From positions 1-64,000 of the forward strand of contig NZ_SACT01000005.1 in NCBI RefSeq assembly GCF_004016515.1: a stretch of 64,000 nt of DNA, in the 5' to 3' direction. Positions 14,143-22,238 of this stretch are shown here, piece by piece; the stretch's first letter is position 1; each line of letters begins with the position of its first letter. Both the position numbers and the translations under genes were made by a program. This stretch comes from Rubrivivax albus (GTDB taxonomy: Bacteria > Pseudomonadota > Gammaproteobacteria > Burkholderiales > Burkholderiaceae_C). The notes beneath the pieces were generated by a model. The model was not told the origin of the DNA, ran no database searches, and worked only from the letters and a program-made list of their open reading frames with translations.

Positions 14143-15849
14143 TTACCGCCCCCGCTGCCGGGCACTGTCGCGGATGGCCGTGAGCGTCGTGCGGCTGGTG
14201 ATCACGTCGGTGTCGAGCTTGAGGTGCAGCAGCGCCGGGCGGCCGGCAGCCAGGGCTTCGGTGAAGGCCGGCTCGAAGTCCGCGGTGCTTTCCACCCGCG
14301 CCGCGTGCCAGCCGAAGGCGCGGGCAAAGGCGGCGAAATCGGGGTTGAACAGGTCGCTGCCGCTCACCCGCCCGGGGTACTCGCGCTCCTGGTGCATGCG
14401 GATGGTGCCGTAGCTGCCGTTGTCGACCACGATGCTGATCAACCGCTTCGCGCCATAGCCGGTGGCGGTGGCCAGTTCCTGGCCGGTCATCAGGAAGTCG
14501 CCGTCGCCGGCCACGTTGACCACCGTGCGCTCGGGGTACAGCAGCGCCGCACCCACGGCGGCCGGCAGGCCGTAGCCCATGGCGCCAGAGGTCGGCGCCA
14601 GCTGCGTGCGGCCGTGGTGCTGCAGGCCGAAATAGCGTACGTAGCGGTGCAGCCAGCCGCTGTAGTTGCCGGCGCCGTTGGTGTAGACGGTGTCGGCCGG
14701 GGCCAGTAGCTGCACGGTCTTCATCACCACCGCCAGGTCCAGCGGCGCCACCGGCGGGGCCTCGTGGTTGGCCACGTAGTCGGCCGCGGCGGCATCGGTC
14801 CAGGCGCGCCAGGGCAGTTCCGGCGGCGCCGTCAGCGATTCCAGTGCTTTGGCGGCCGCACTGGGCGCGGCCTGCAGCAGCAGGTCGGCGGCATAGACGC
14901 GGCCCAGTTCTTCCGGGCCGGCATGCACGTGCACCAGCTTCTGCGCCGGCTTCGGCGGCGTCAGCAGCGTGTAGCCGCCGGTGGTCATCTCGCCCAGGCG
15001 GATGCCCAGGGCGATGATCAGATCCGCCTCGCGCACGCGGGCCGCCAGCTTCGGATTGATGCCGATGCCCACGTCGCCGGCGTACTGCGGGTGGCGGTTG
15101 TCGAAGGTGTCCTGGAAGCGGAAGCCGCAGGCCACCGGCAGTTGCCAGTTCTCGGCGAAGCGCTGCAGCGCGGCGCAGCCTTCGGCATCCCAGCCGTTGC
15201 CGCCGGCAATGACCAGCGGGCGCTGCGCCTCCAGCAGCATCCGCCGCAGGTCCCGCAGCCCCCCGGGTGCGGGCCAGGCCACGGCCGGCTTCGCCACGGG
15301 CAGCACGGGCGCGGCCGTGGGCTGGGTCAGCATGTCTTCGGGCAGGGCCAGCACCACCGGGCCGGGGCGGCCCTGCAGCGCGGTGTGGAAGGCGCGCGCC
15401 ACGTACTCCGGCACGCGGTCGGGGTCCTGGATCTCGGCCACCCACTTGGCCATGCCCAGGGTGCCGGGTGAGAAGAACTGGCGGTAGTCCAGTTCCTGGA
15501 AGGCCTCGCGGTCACGCTGGTCGCTGGCCACCTGGCCGACGAAGATCACCATCGGCGTGGAGTCCTGGAACGCCGTGTGGATGCCGATGCTGGCGTTGGT
15601 GGCCCCAGGGCCGCGGGTGACGAAGCAGATGCCCGGCCTGCCGCTGAGCTTGCCCTGCGCTTCGGCCATGAAGGCGGCGCCGCCTTCCTGCCGGCAGGCG
15701 ATGAAGCGGATCCGCTCGCGGTGTTCGTGGAAGCCGTCCAGCACGGCCAGGAAGCTCTCGCCGGGCACGCCGAAGGCGGTTTCCACGCCCTGGGCGACCA
15801 GGGCCTCGACCAGCGCATGGCCGGCGGGACGGGTCGGGTTCGTCGTCAT
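14143..15849 (-). CDS. Thiamine pyrophosphate-dependent enzyme, acetolactate synthase-like
   Basis: A 568-residue protein with three recognisable parts. The N-terminal ThDP-binding (Pyr) domain has FGVPGESFLAVLDG and catalytic-type Glu in CRQEGGAAFMAEAQG. A central domain lies around residues 195-330. The C-terminal PP domain has the GDGDFLMTGQELATA...DNGSYGT thiamine diphosphate motif. This is the architecture of acetolactate synthase, benzoylformate decarboxylase and related 2-oxoacid enzymes; the substrate cannot be fixed. There is no ilvN-type regulatory subunit nearby, so biosynthetic AHAS is unlikely. ATG 15849 overlaps the stop of the upstream MFS transporter gene (ATGA), so transporter and enzyme are co-translated and may handle the same compound. 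Confidence 0.8.
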   Translation of the reverse strand: MTTNPTRPAGHALVEALVAQGVETAFGVPGESFLAVLDGFHEHRERIRFIACRQEGGAAFMAEAQGKLSGRPGICFVTRGPGATNASIGIHTAFQDSTPMVIFVGQVASDQRDREAFQELDYRQFFSPGTLGMAKWVAEIQDPDRVPEYVARAFHTALQGRPGPVVLALPEDMLTQPTAAPVLPVAKPAVAWPAPGGLRDLRRMLLEAQRPLVIAGGNGWDAEGCAALQRFAENWQLPVACGFRFQDTFDNRHPQYAGDVGIGINPKLAARVREADLIIALGIRLGEMTTGGYTLLTPPKPAQKLVHVHAGPEELGRVYAADLLLQAAPSAAAKALESLTAPPELPWRAWTDAAAADYVANHEAPPVAPLDLAVVMKTVQLLAPADTVYTNGAGNYSGWLHRYVRYFGLQHHGRTQLAPTSGAMGYGLPAAVGAALLYPERTVVNVAGDGDFLMTGQELATATGYGAKRLISIVVDNGSYGTIRMHQEREYPGRVSGSDLFNPDFAAFARAFGWHAARVESTADFEPAFTEALAAGRPALLHLKLDTDVITSRTTLTAIRDSARQRGR

Positions 15850-17072
15850 GCCGGCGACTGTACCGCCGGCCGCCGGATGCGCAGCCCCACCAGGCCGGCC
15901 GACGCGACGCCGAGCCCCAGCGCAACCGCCGCGCCGACGAAGACGCTGGCCGGCTGGCCATGGTCCATCAGCCAGCCGAACACCGGTGCGGCCAGCGCAA
16001 AGCCCACGTCCAGGCCCGAGTACACGGTGCCATACACGCGCCCGGTGGCGCCGGGCGGCGCGGCACGCTTGATCAGCATGTCGCGCGACGGCCCGGCCAG
16101 CCCGGTGCCGAAGCCGGCCATGGCCGCCAGGGCCATCGCCAGCGTGCCGGGCAGCGCGCCGCTGGCCACCACCAGCAGCGCCACGGCCGAAGCGCTCATG
16201 GCCAGCCCGATGACCCGCTCCAGCCGTTCGGCGCGCGCCACCAGGAAGCCGCCCACCACCATGCCGGCCGCGCCGCAGAGCATGTAGCCGGTGACGACGA
16301 AGGCGGTGGCCGCCAGCGGCAGGCCATGCATCGCACCCAGCGCCGGGCCGGCGAAGCTCTGCATCGCCGACAGCGCCGCCGTGCTCCAGAAAAAGAAGCT
16401 GAAGCACAGCCACACCGACGGCAGACGCAGAAAGGCCAGCGGATGCTCCGGCGCCAGCGCGGCGGCGCCAGCCGGTTTTTGCCAGGCGCCCTGGCTGTCG
16501 TCGATGGCGCCGCGGCCGATCCACAGCGCCACGATCACCAACGCCGCCCAGGCCGCCGCGCCCAGGCAGGCGAGGCGCCAGCTCCCGGTGGCCGACTGCA
16601 GGCCGATCAGGAACACCGGCGCAGCCGCCCACCCCAGGTTGCCGGAGATGCCATGCACCGAGAAGGCATGGCCCAGCCGCGGCTGCGAGACGCGCTTGTT
16701 CAGCACCGTGAAGTCCGCCGGGTGGAACGGGCAGTTGCCCACGCCGGCCAGCGCCGCGGCCAGCATCAGCGTCCAGAACCCCTGCGCCATCGACGCCGCC
16801 ACACCGGCACCGACGAAACACGCCAGTGCCGCGAACAGGATGGGGCGCGCGCCCACGCGGTCGACGACGAAGCCCGCCAGCGCCTGGCCGATGCCCGAGA
16901 TGACGAAGAAGCTGCTGACCAGCAGCCCGAGTTCGGCGTAGCTCAGCCCGAAGTCCCGGATGAACACCGGGAACAGCGGCGGCAGCAGCATGTGGAAGAA
17001 GTGCGAAGTGCCATGGGCGACGCCGATCAGCGAGATCGTGGTCAGGTCCTGGCGGCGGCGTTGGGGCGTCAT
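15846..17072 (-). CDS. MFS transporter
   Basis: A 408-residue protein with about twelve hydrophobic helices and the MFS layout of two six-helix halves joined by a polar loop around residue 195. Loop 2-3 carries a motif A relative (GFVVDRVGARP, about residues 67-77). It begins MTPQRRRQDLTTISLIGVAHGTSHFFHML, as in the NarK-like or fosmidomycin-resistance-like (Fsr) group. The substrate is unknown. It is coupled downstream to the ThDP-dependent enzyme gene and is divergent from an AraC regulator gene with a shared 69-bp intergenic region, a typical regulator-transporter arrangement. Confidence 0.85.
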   Translation of the reverse strand: MTPQRRRQDLTTISLIGVAHGTSHFFHMLLPPLFPVFIRDFGLSYAELGLLVSSFFVISGIGQALAGFVVDRVGARPILFAALACFVGAGVAASMAQGFWTLMLAAALAGVGNCPFHPADFTVLNKRVSQPRLGHAFSVHGISGNLGWAAAPVFLIGLQSATGSWRLACLGAAAWAALVIVALWIGRGAIDDSQGAWQKPAGAAALAPEHPLAFLRLPSVWLCFSFFFWSTAALSAMQSFAGPALGAMHGLPLAATAFVVTGYMLCGAAGMVVGGFLVARAERLERVIGLAMSASAVALLVVASGALPGTLAMALAAMAGFGTGLAGPSRDMLIKRAAPPGATGRVYGTVYSGLDVGFALAAPVFGWLMDHGQPASVFVGAAVALGLGVASAGLVGLRIRRPAVQSPA

Positions 17073-17105
17073 GACCGCACTGTAGAAGGGCGTTCGCCGG
17101 CCGCG

Positions 17106-17134
17106 TTACGATAGAAAGCCAAGTTCTGTCGTAA
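17106..17134. promoter_or_regulatory. Inverted repeat, candidate operator between MFS and AraC genes
   Basis: TTACGATAGAA (17106-17116) and TTCTGTCGTAA (17124-17134) are 11-bp inverted arms with one mismatch and a 7-bp spacer. The site lies in the short divergent region, ending 7 bp before the AraC start. It is AT-richer than its surroundings. The AraC regulator encoded next is the natural candidate to bind it, though AraC proteins more often use direct repeats. Confidence 0.5.
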
Positions 17135-17141
17135 ATCGGCC

Positions 17142-18059
17142 ATGCCTGCCACTGCGCGTTCCGCGGGGTCGCTGCGACGCCGCATGCCGTCGCCCGACGC
17201 CCTGCTGCCGCTGGACCCGTTGCGCTATGCACCGACGCCGTTGCGCCCGGTACGCGCCAAGGTGCGGGTGCTGGACACCCAGGCCCGTGTGGTGCCGCAC
17301 AGCCACCCCTGGGCGCAGGTGGTGTTCTCCACCGCCGGCGTGTGCCGCGTGGAGGCCGAGCAGCACAGCTTCATCGTGCCGCCATCGCGCGCCGTGTGGG
17401 TGCCGCCCGGCGTGGAGCATGCGGTGACCGTGGTGGAACGCGCCGAGCTGCGCACCCTGTACCTGCTGGAAGCCGGCGTCGGCCAGGGTCCGGCCCCTCT
17501 GGACGGCCACCCGTCCGGAGACTGGACCCGCTGCCGCGTGCTCGAGGTCTCGCCCTTGCTGCGCGAGCTGGTGCCGCAGCTGGCCTCCGACCCGGGCGAC
17601 GCCCTGCCGCCCGCACGCGAGGCCCTGCTCGCCTGCCTGGTGGCCGACGAACTGGCCCGCGCCCGGCCGGTGCCGCTGGGTGTCGAACTGCCCACCGACA
17701 AGCGGCTGCGTGCGCTGTGCGAGGCCGTCATCGACGACCCGCTGCGCCACGACCGCCTGGACGCCTGGGCCGCAGAGGCCGGCGCCAGCGTGCGCACCGT
17801 GGCGCGCCTGTTCCGCAGCGAGCTGGGCACGAACTTCGGCGCCTGGCGCCAGCAGGTGCTGTTGGCGCGCGCGCTGGCCATGGCCGCTCAGCGGCGGCCG
17901 ATGGCGCACATCGCCGCCGAACTGGGCTACGCCAGCGCCAGTGCCTTCAGCGCGATGGTGCGGCGGTCGGTGGGCCTGCCGCCCACGCAGCTGCTGGCCG
18001 GCGCCGCGGTGCATCCCCCTGTAGCATCCCCCTCCCCCGCCGCGAACCGTGCGCGCTGA
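17142..18059 (+). CDS. AraC family transcriptional regulator
   Basis: A 305-residue protein. An N-terminal cupin-like sensing domain (about residues 40-120: [20 protein letters not shown] and [17 protein letters not shown]) is followed by a C-terminal AraC double helix-turn-helix (about 195-290: [19 protein letters not shown], then [20 protein letters not shown]). This is the NimR/YdiP-like subgroup that typically controls an adjacent MFS exporter. The location, divergent from the MFS gene and adjoining an inverted repeat, supports local control. ATG 17142 is used; Met15 at 17184 is an alternative start that would shorten the basic N-terminus. The stop is followed 24 bp later by nadA. Confidence 0.85.
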   Translation: MPATARSAGSLRRRMPSPDALLPLDPLRYAPTPLRPVRAKVRVLDTQARVVPHSHPWAQVVFSTAGVCRVEAEQHSFIVPPSRAVWVPPGVEHAVTVVERAELRTLYLLEAGVGQGPAPLDGHPSGDWTRCRVLEVSPLLRELVPQLASDPGDALPPAREALLACLVADELARARPVPLGVELPTDKRLRALCEAVIDDPLRHDRLDAWAAEAGASVRTVARLFRSELGTNFGAWRQQVLLARALAMAAQRRPMAHIAAELGYASASAFSAMVRRSVGLPPTQLLAGAAVHPPVASPSPAANRAR

Positions 18060-18082
18060 GCGCACGCGGAGACTGCCCCACC

Positions 18083-19189
18083 ATGGAACAAGTGCTCTAC
18101 GACTACACCCGCCAGGACCACGACGGCGCCAGCTGCACCGCGCACGCCTGGGCCAAGGTGCCCGAGGCCCTGATGCCGCCCGAGCGCGACGCCGCCAAGG
18201 CGCGCATCAAGGCGCTGCTGAAGGCGCACGACGCCGTGCTGGTGGCGCACTACTACGTGGACGGCGACATCCAGGACCTGGCGCTGGAGACCGGCGGTTG
18301 CGTGGCCGACTCGCTGGAGATGGCACGCTTCGGCCGCGACCACGCCGCGAAGACGCTGGTGGTCGCCGGCGTGCGCTTCATGGGCGAGTCGGCCAAGATC
18401 CTCAGCCCGGACAAGCGCGTGCTGATGCCCGACCTGGACGCCACCTGCAGCCTGGACCTGGGCTGCCCGGCCGACGAGTTTGCGGCCTTCTGCGACGCCC
18501 ACCCCGACCGCACCGTGGTGGTCTACGCCAACACCAGCGCCGCGGTGAAGGCGCGCGCCGACTGGATGGTGACCAGCTCCTGCGCGCTGGGCATCGTCAA
18601 CCACCTGAAGGACCAGGGCAGGAAGATCCTCTGGGCGCCCGACCGCCACCTCGGCCGCTACATCCAGGAGCAGACCGGCGCCGACATGCTGCTGTGGAAC
18701 GGCGCCTGCATCGTGCACGACGAGTTCAAGGGCCTGGAACTGGACCTGCTCAAGCGCGATCACCCCGAGGCCAAGGTGCTGGTGCACCCGGAGTCACCGG
18801 CCAGCGTGGTGGCCCAGGCCGACGTGGTCGGCTCGACCACGCAGATCCTCAACGCCGTGCTCAAGGGCGACGCGCCGGCCTACATCATCGCCACCGACAA
18901 CGGCCTGATGCACCGCATCCGCCAGCTGGCACCCGACAAGACGCTGATCGAGGCGCCCACCGCCGGCCGCAGCGCCACCTGCAAGAGCTGTGCGCACTGC
19001 CCCTGGATGGCGATGAATGCGCTGCAAGGCATCGTCGCCTGCCTGGAACAGGGCAGCGGCGAGATCCACGTGCCCGAGCCCACCCGCGCCCAGGCCCTGG
19101 GCTGCATCGAGCGCATGCTGGACTTCACCGCGGCGCACCCGGCGGTGCTGCAGACACCGGGCCTGGTGCGCAACATCGGTGCGGCCTGA
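18083..19189 (+). CDS. nadA: Quinolinate synthase
   Basis: A 368-residue protein that condenses iminoaspartate with dihydroxyacetone phosphate to quinolinate in de novo NAD synthesis. The signature parts are visible: [13 protein letters not shown] for substrate binding, then [14 protein letters not shown], and the Cys residues that hold the [4Fe-4S] cluster in [20 protein letters not shown] and the C-terminal [13 protein letters not shown]. The start at ATG 18083 follows a GGAGA ribosome-binding site. It is followed 12 bp later by nadC, making an operon, while nadB (the preceding step) lies nearby on the opposite strand. Confidence 0.95.
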   Translation: MEQVLYDYTRQDHDGASCTAHAWAKVPEALMPPERDAAKARIKALLKAHDAVLVAHYYVDGDIQDLALETGGCVADSLEMARFGRDHAAKTLVVAGVRFMGESAKILSPDKRVLMPDLDATCSLDLGCPADEFAAFCDAHPDRTVVVYANTSAAVKARADWMVTSSCALGIVNHLKDQGRKILWAPDRHLGRYIQEQTGADMLLWNGACIVHDEFKGLELDLLKRDHPEAKVLVHPESPASVVAQADVVGSTTQILNAVLKGDAPAYIIATDNGLMHRIRQLAPDKTLIEAPTAGRSATCKSCAHCPWMAMNALQGIVACLEQGSGEIHVPEPTRAQALGCIERMLDFTAAHPAVLQTPGLVRNIGAA

Positions 19190-19201
19190 AGCGGAACGAA
19201 C

Positions 19202-20059
19202 ATGTTCGAACACAACGAGACCCTCGAGGACGCCCGCCAGCGCAACATCATGGAGGCGCTGGCCGAGGACATCGGCCGCGGTGACTGGACCGGCATGCTG
19301 GTGCCCGCCGGCCGTCGCGTGCGCGCCCGCGTGATCGCGCGCGAACGCGCCGTGCTCTGCGGCCGCGACTGGTTCGACGGCGTGTTCAAGCGCCTGGACA
19401 CCAGCGCCCACCTGGACTGGGCCTTCGAGGACGGCGCCTGGACCGTGCCCGACCAGCCGGTCGTCACCATCGAGGCCGACGGCCGCGCCCTGCTGGCCGC
19501 GGAGCGCCCGGCGCTGAACTTCCTGCAGCTGCTCAGCGGCACGGCCACGATCACCCGCCGCCATGTGGACGCCGTGGCCGGCGCCAGCCCGCGCGCGCAT
19601 GGCTGCGCCATCCTGGACACCCGCAAGACCATCCCCGGCCTTCGCCTGGCGCAGAAGTACGCGGTACGCATGGGCGGCGGCCAGAACCAGCGCCTGGCGC
19701 TGTACGCCGGCATCCTGATCAAGGAGAACCACATCGCCGCCGCCGGCGGCATCCCGCAGGTGCTGGCCGCGGCCCGCGCGCTGGACGCCGGCGTGGAGAT
19801 CCAGATCGAGGTCGAGACCCTGGACCAGCTGGCCGAGGCGCTGGAACACGGCGCGAAAAGCGTGCTGCTGGACAACTTCGACCTGCCGCGCATGCGTGCG
19901 GCGGTGGCCATGGCCGGCGAACGCGCCGAGCTGGAGGTCTCCGGCGGCGTCGGCATCGAGCAGCTGCGAGACATCGCCGCCACCGGCGTGCACCGCATCT
20001 CGATCGGCCGGCTGACCAAGGACGTCACCGCAGTCGACTTTTCGATGCGGGTGGTCTGA
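19202..20059 (+). CDS. nadC: Nicotinate-nucleotide pyrophosphorylase (quinolinate phosphoribosyltransferase)
   Basis: A 285-residue protein, normal length, converting quinolinate and PRPP to nicotinate mononucleotide. The landmarks are AERPALNFLQLLSGTAT, DTRKTIPGLRLAQKYAV and GGGQNQRLALYAGILIKENHI, followed by IEVETLDQLAEAL and a C-terminal VSGGVGIEQLRDIAATGV phosphate-binding segment. The GGG-x-N-x-R segment has Gln where many bacterial homologues, including E. coli, have His, and Ala where an Asp is common after it; this may be a lineage feature. It is co-transcribed with nadA 12 bp upstream. Confidence 0.93.
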   Translation: MFEHNETLEDARQRNIMEALAEDIGRGDWTGMLVPAGRRVRARVIARERAVLCGRDWFDGVFKRLDTSAHLDWAFEDGAWTVPDQPVVTIEADGRALLAAERPALNFLQLLSGTATITRRHVDAVAGASPRAHGCAILDTRKTIPGLRLAQKYAVRMGGGQNQRLALYAGILIKENHIAAAGGIPQVLAAARALDAGVEIQIEVETLDQLAEALEHGAKSVLLDNFDLPRMRAAVAMAGERAELEVSGGVGIEQLRDIAATGVHRISIGRLTKDVTAVDFSMRVV

Positions 20060-20096
20060 CGCTCAAGTCGATGCGGAAGCGGCCGACAACCGACGG

Positions 20097-20387
20097 ATGA
20101 GCGCCGACTTCACCTCCATCCGCAACCACAACGAGCAGGCGGTGTTTGCCGCCGTGCAGGACGCCACGGACCGCTACCCCGGTCTGGCCGACCGCGAGGA
20201 CCTGCTGGCCGACGTGGCCTGCGTGGCGCTCAACCGGCTGCAGCCACGCTACATCCGGCACAAGGTGGACCTGGCCTTCTACCAGACCGAGCGCGAGCGG
20301 GCCGAGCACGACAAGGCCGTGGCCGACGCGGTGGACTACGCCTTCGGCTTCGTGCAGGCGCGCACCGCAATGCGCGCCAGAGCGTAA
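20097..20387 (+). CDS. ComFB family protein (late competence development-like)
   Basis: A 96-residue protein with the ComFB pattern: a helical N-terminus with NHNEQAVFAAVQDA, then DLLADVACVALNRLQPRYIRHKVDLAFY. The D-V-x-x-x-A-L-N-x-L-x-P-x-Y core is the family hallmark. ComFB-type proteins are associated with competence genes in Firmicutes; in cyanobacteria a member binds cyclic di-nucleotides. The role in betaproteobacteria is not established. It sits 37 bp after nadC and is probably in the same transcript. No competence genes are adjacent, though a possibly exported DNA ligase is encoded 40 kb downstream. Confidence 0.75.
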   Translation: MSADFTSIRNHNEQAVFAAVQDATDRYPGLADREDLLADVACVALNRLQPRYIRHKVDLAFYQTERERAEHDKAVADAVDYAFGFVQARTAMRARA

Positions 20388-20410
20388 CGCTCCGACCTTC
20401 CCTCCGGTCG
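20380..20410 (+). terminator. Small hairpins after the nadA-nadC-comFB transcript
   Basis: GAGCG-TAA-CGCTC (20380-20392) encloses the comFB stop codon. A second short stem, CGACC (20393-20397) with GGTCG (20406-20410), follows at once. There is no T-run, so intrinsic termination is uncertain. The position between convergent transcripts (comFB and nadB) makes a transcription end plausible. Confidence 0.25.
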
Positions 20411-20469
20411 CTTCTTCACCGAGGGGGCGCCTTGCGACGAGGCCGGAACCTCACCAGTACGTGAAAGAT

Positions 20470-22101
20470 TCAGCGGCTGCTCTTGGCCGCGCGCGTCAGC
20501 ACGGTCGGGAAGCTCACCGGCAGCGCCCGCGGGAAATCGCGGCTGAAGTGCAGCCCGCGGCTTTCGTGCCGGCGCAGCGCCGAACGCACGATCAGTTCCG
20601 CGTTGACCACCAGGTTGCGCAGTTCCAGCAGGTCGCGGTTGACGCGGAAGCTCGCGTAGTAGTCCTGGATCTCGTCACGCAGCAGCTTGATGCGGTGCAG
20701 CGCACGCTCAAGCCGCTTGGTGGTGCGGACGATACCCACGTAGTTCCACATCACGAGTCGCAGCTCGTCCCAGTTGTGCGCAATGACCACCTGCTCGTCG
20801 GCGTCCTCGACCTGGCTGTCGTCCCAGCCAGGCAGGCGCGCGGGCGGTTCCACCGCGTCGGTCAGCAAGGCACCAGCGCAGCCGCGGCCGAGCACCACAC
20901 ACTCCAGCAGCGAGTTGCTGGCAAGCCGGTTGGCGCCGTGCAGGCCTGTGTACGTGGTCTCGCCGACGGCGAACAGGCCTGGCAGGTCGCTGCGGCCGTC
21001 CAGGTCCGTGACGACGCCGCCGCAGGTGTAGTGCGCCGCCGGCACCACCGGGATCGGCTGGTGCGTGATGTCGATCCCCAGCGCCAGGCAGCGGGCATGG
21101 ATGGTCGGGAAGTGCTCGCGCAGGAAGGCCTCGCCCTTCTCCGCCACGATGGGCCGGGCATCCAGCCAGACGTGGTCGACGCCGTGCTTCTTCATCTCGA
21201 AGTCGATGGCGCGGGCCACGATGTCACGCGGCGCCAGTTCGGCCCTGTCGTCGTGCCCAGGCATGAATCGTTCGCCCACGCCGTCGGCCGCGGGCAGGTG
21301 CAGCGTGGCACCTTCGCCGCGAAGCGCCTCGGTGATGAGAAAACTGCGCTCCTGCGGGTGGTAGAGGCAGGTCGGGTGGAACTGGATGAACTCCATGTTC
21401 GCCACCCGACAGCCGGCGCGCCAGGCCATGGCGATGCCGTCGCCGGTGGCCGTGTCGGGGTTGCTGGTGTAGCGGTAGACCTTGCCCACGCCGCCGGTGG
21501 CCAGCACCACGCCGGCGCAGCGCAGGGTCTCCACGTGGCCGCGGTCGATGTCCAGCGCGTAGACGCCGTGGCAGCGCGGCTCGCCGCCCACGTGATGCTG
21601 CGTGATCAGGTCCACCGCCATCCAGCGCTCACGCAGCTCGATGTTGGGGTGAACGCGGGCGCGCGCCAGCAATGCGTCGTGGATGGCCTTGCCGGTGGCG
21701 TCGGCCGCGTGCGCGATGCGCCGCACCGCATGGCCGCCCTCGCGTGTGAGGTGCAGGCCCAGCGGGCCGGCCGGGTCGTGCGTGAAGGGCACGCCCGCCT
21801 CCACCAGCCAGGCCACCGCCTCGGCGCTGTGGCGCGCCACATGGCGGGCCGTGTCCTCGTCGACCAATCCGGCGCCCGCTTCTTGCGTATCCCGGACATG
21901 CGACTCGATGCTGTCGTCCTCACCCAGCACGCCGACGATGCCACCCTGGGCCCAGGCCGTGGCGCCTTCGTCCAGCCGCCGCTTGGCCAGCACGATCACC
22001 CGGCGGTGTGCCGCCACGTCCAGCGCCACCGTCAGGCCCGCCAGGCCGGCGCCCACCACCACCACCGGCGCGTGCGCGCAGGTTTCGTCTCTTGTTGTCA
22101 T
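20470..22101 (-). CDS. nadB: L-aspartate oxidase
   Basis: A 543-residue flavoprotein that oxidises L-aspartate to iminoaspartate, the substrate of NadA. The N-terminal dinucleotide-binding motif is VVVVGAGLAGLTVALDVA. The substrate-binding loops include the GATAWAQGGI segment, then FIQFHPT, and the AAHYTCGGVVTDLDGRSDLPGLFAVGETTYTG region typical of the succinate dehydrogenase/aspartate oxidase family. The C-terminal helical domain is present. It faces the nadA-nadC-comFB operon convergently, so all three genes of de novo quinolinate synthesis are together but in two transcripts. The region upstream (22102-22238) is shared with a divergent gene. Confidence 0.95.
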   Translation of the reverse strand: MTTRDETCAHAPVVVVGAGLAGLTVALDVAAHRRVIVLAKRRLDEGATAWAQGGIVGVLGEDDSIESHVRDTQEAGAGLVDEDTARHVARHSAEAVAWLVEAGVPFTHDPAGPLGLHLTREGGHAVRRIAHAADATGKAIHDALLARARVHPNIELRERWMAVDLITQHHVGGEPRCHGVYALDIDRGHVETLRCAGVVLATGGVGKVYRYTSNPDTATGDGIAMAWRAGCRVANMEFIQFHPTCLYHPQERSFLITEALRGEGATLHLPAADGVGERFMPGHDDRAELAPRDIVARAIDFEMKKHGVDHVWLDARPIVAEKGEAFLREHFPTIHARCLALGIDITHQPIPVVPAAHYTCGGVVTDLDGRSDLPGLFAVGETTYTGLHGANRLASNSLLECVVLGRGCAGALLTDAVEPPARLPGWDDSQVEDADEQVVIAHNWDELRLVMWNYVGIVRTTKRLERALHRIKLLRDEIQDYYASFRVNRDLLELRNLVVNAELIVRSALRRHESRGLHFSRDFPRALPVSFPTVLTRAAKSSR

Positions 22102-22238
22102 GAGTGGGCAGGAGTCCGCAGAAATGAAGGGGTCGGGGTATGCCTGAAGTTCATTCTAGAAGTGGCGTCGACCAACCGAAGGGGGATGCCATTTGGCAGC
22201 GGCCTGCCTATCATCCCCCCCAAACAAGGGGGGTCAGC

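Noticed and set aside
14143..17232. Very long minus-strand frame of over 1000 codons through the ThDP enzyme and MFS genes
   Set aside because: Only the part from 15849 down to 14143 shows enzyme motifs; the upstream part is an out-of-frame shadow of the MFS transporter gene, which reads well in its own frame and overlaps by ATGA.
18794..20028. Long open frames antisense to nadA and nadC
   Set aside because: High-GC shadow frames with repetitive Ala/Gly/Arg/His composition opposite clearly identified genes.
22140..22238. Upstream in-frame extension of the Roadblock-like protein
   Set aside because: The extra 33 residues are not family-like, and a good ribosome-binding site directly precedes the ATG at 22239.
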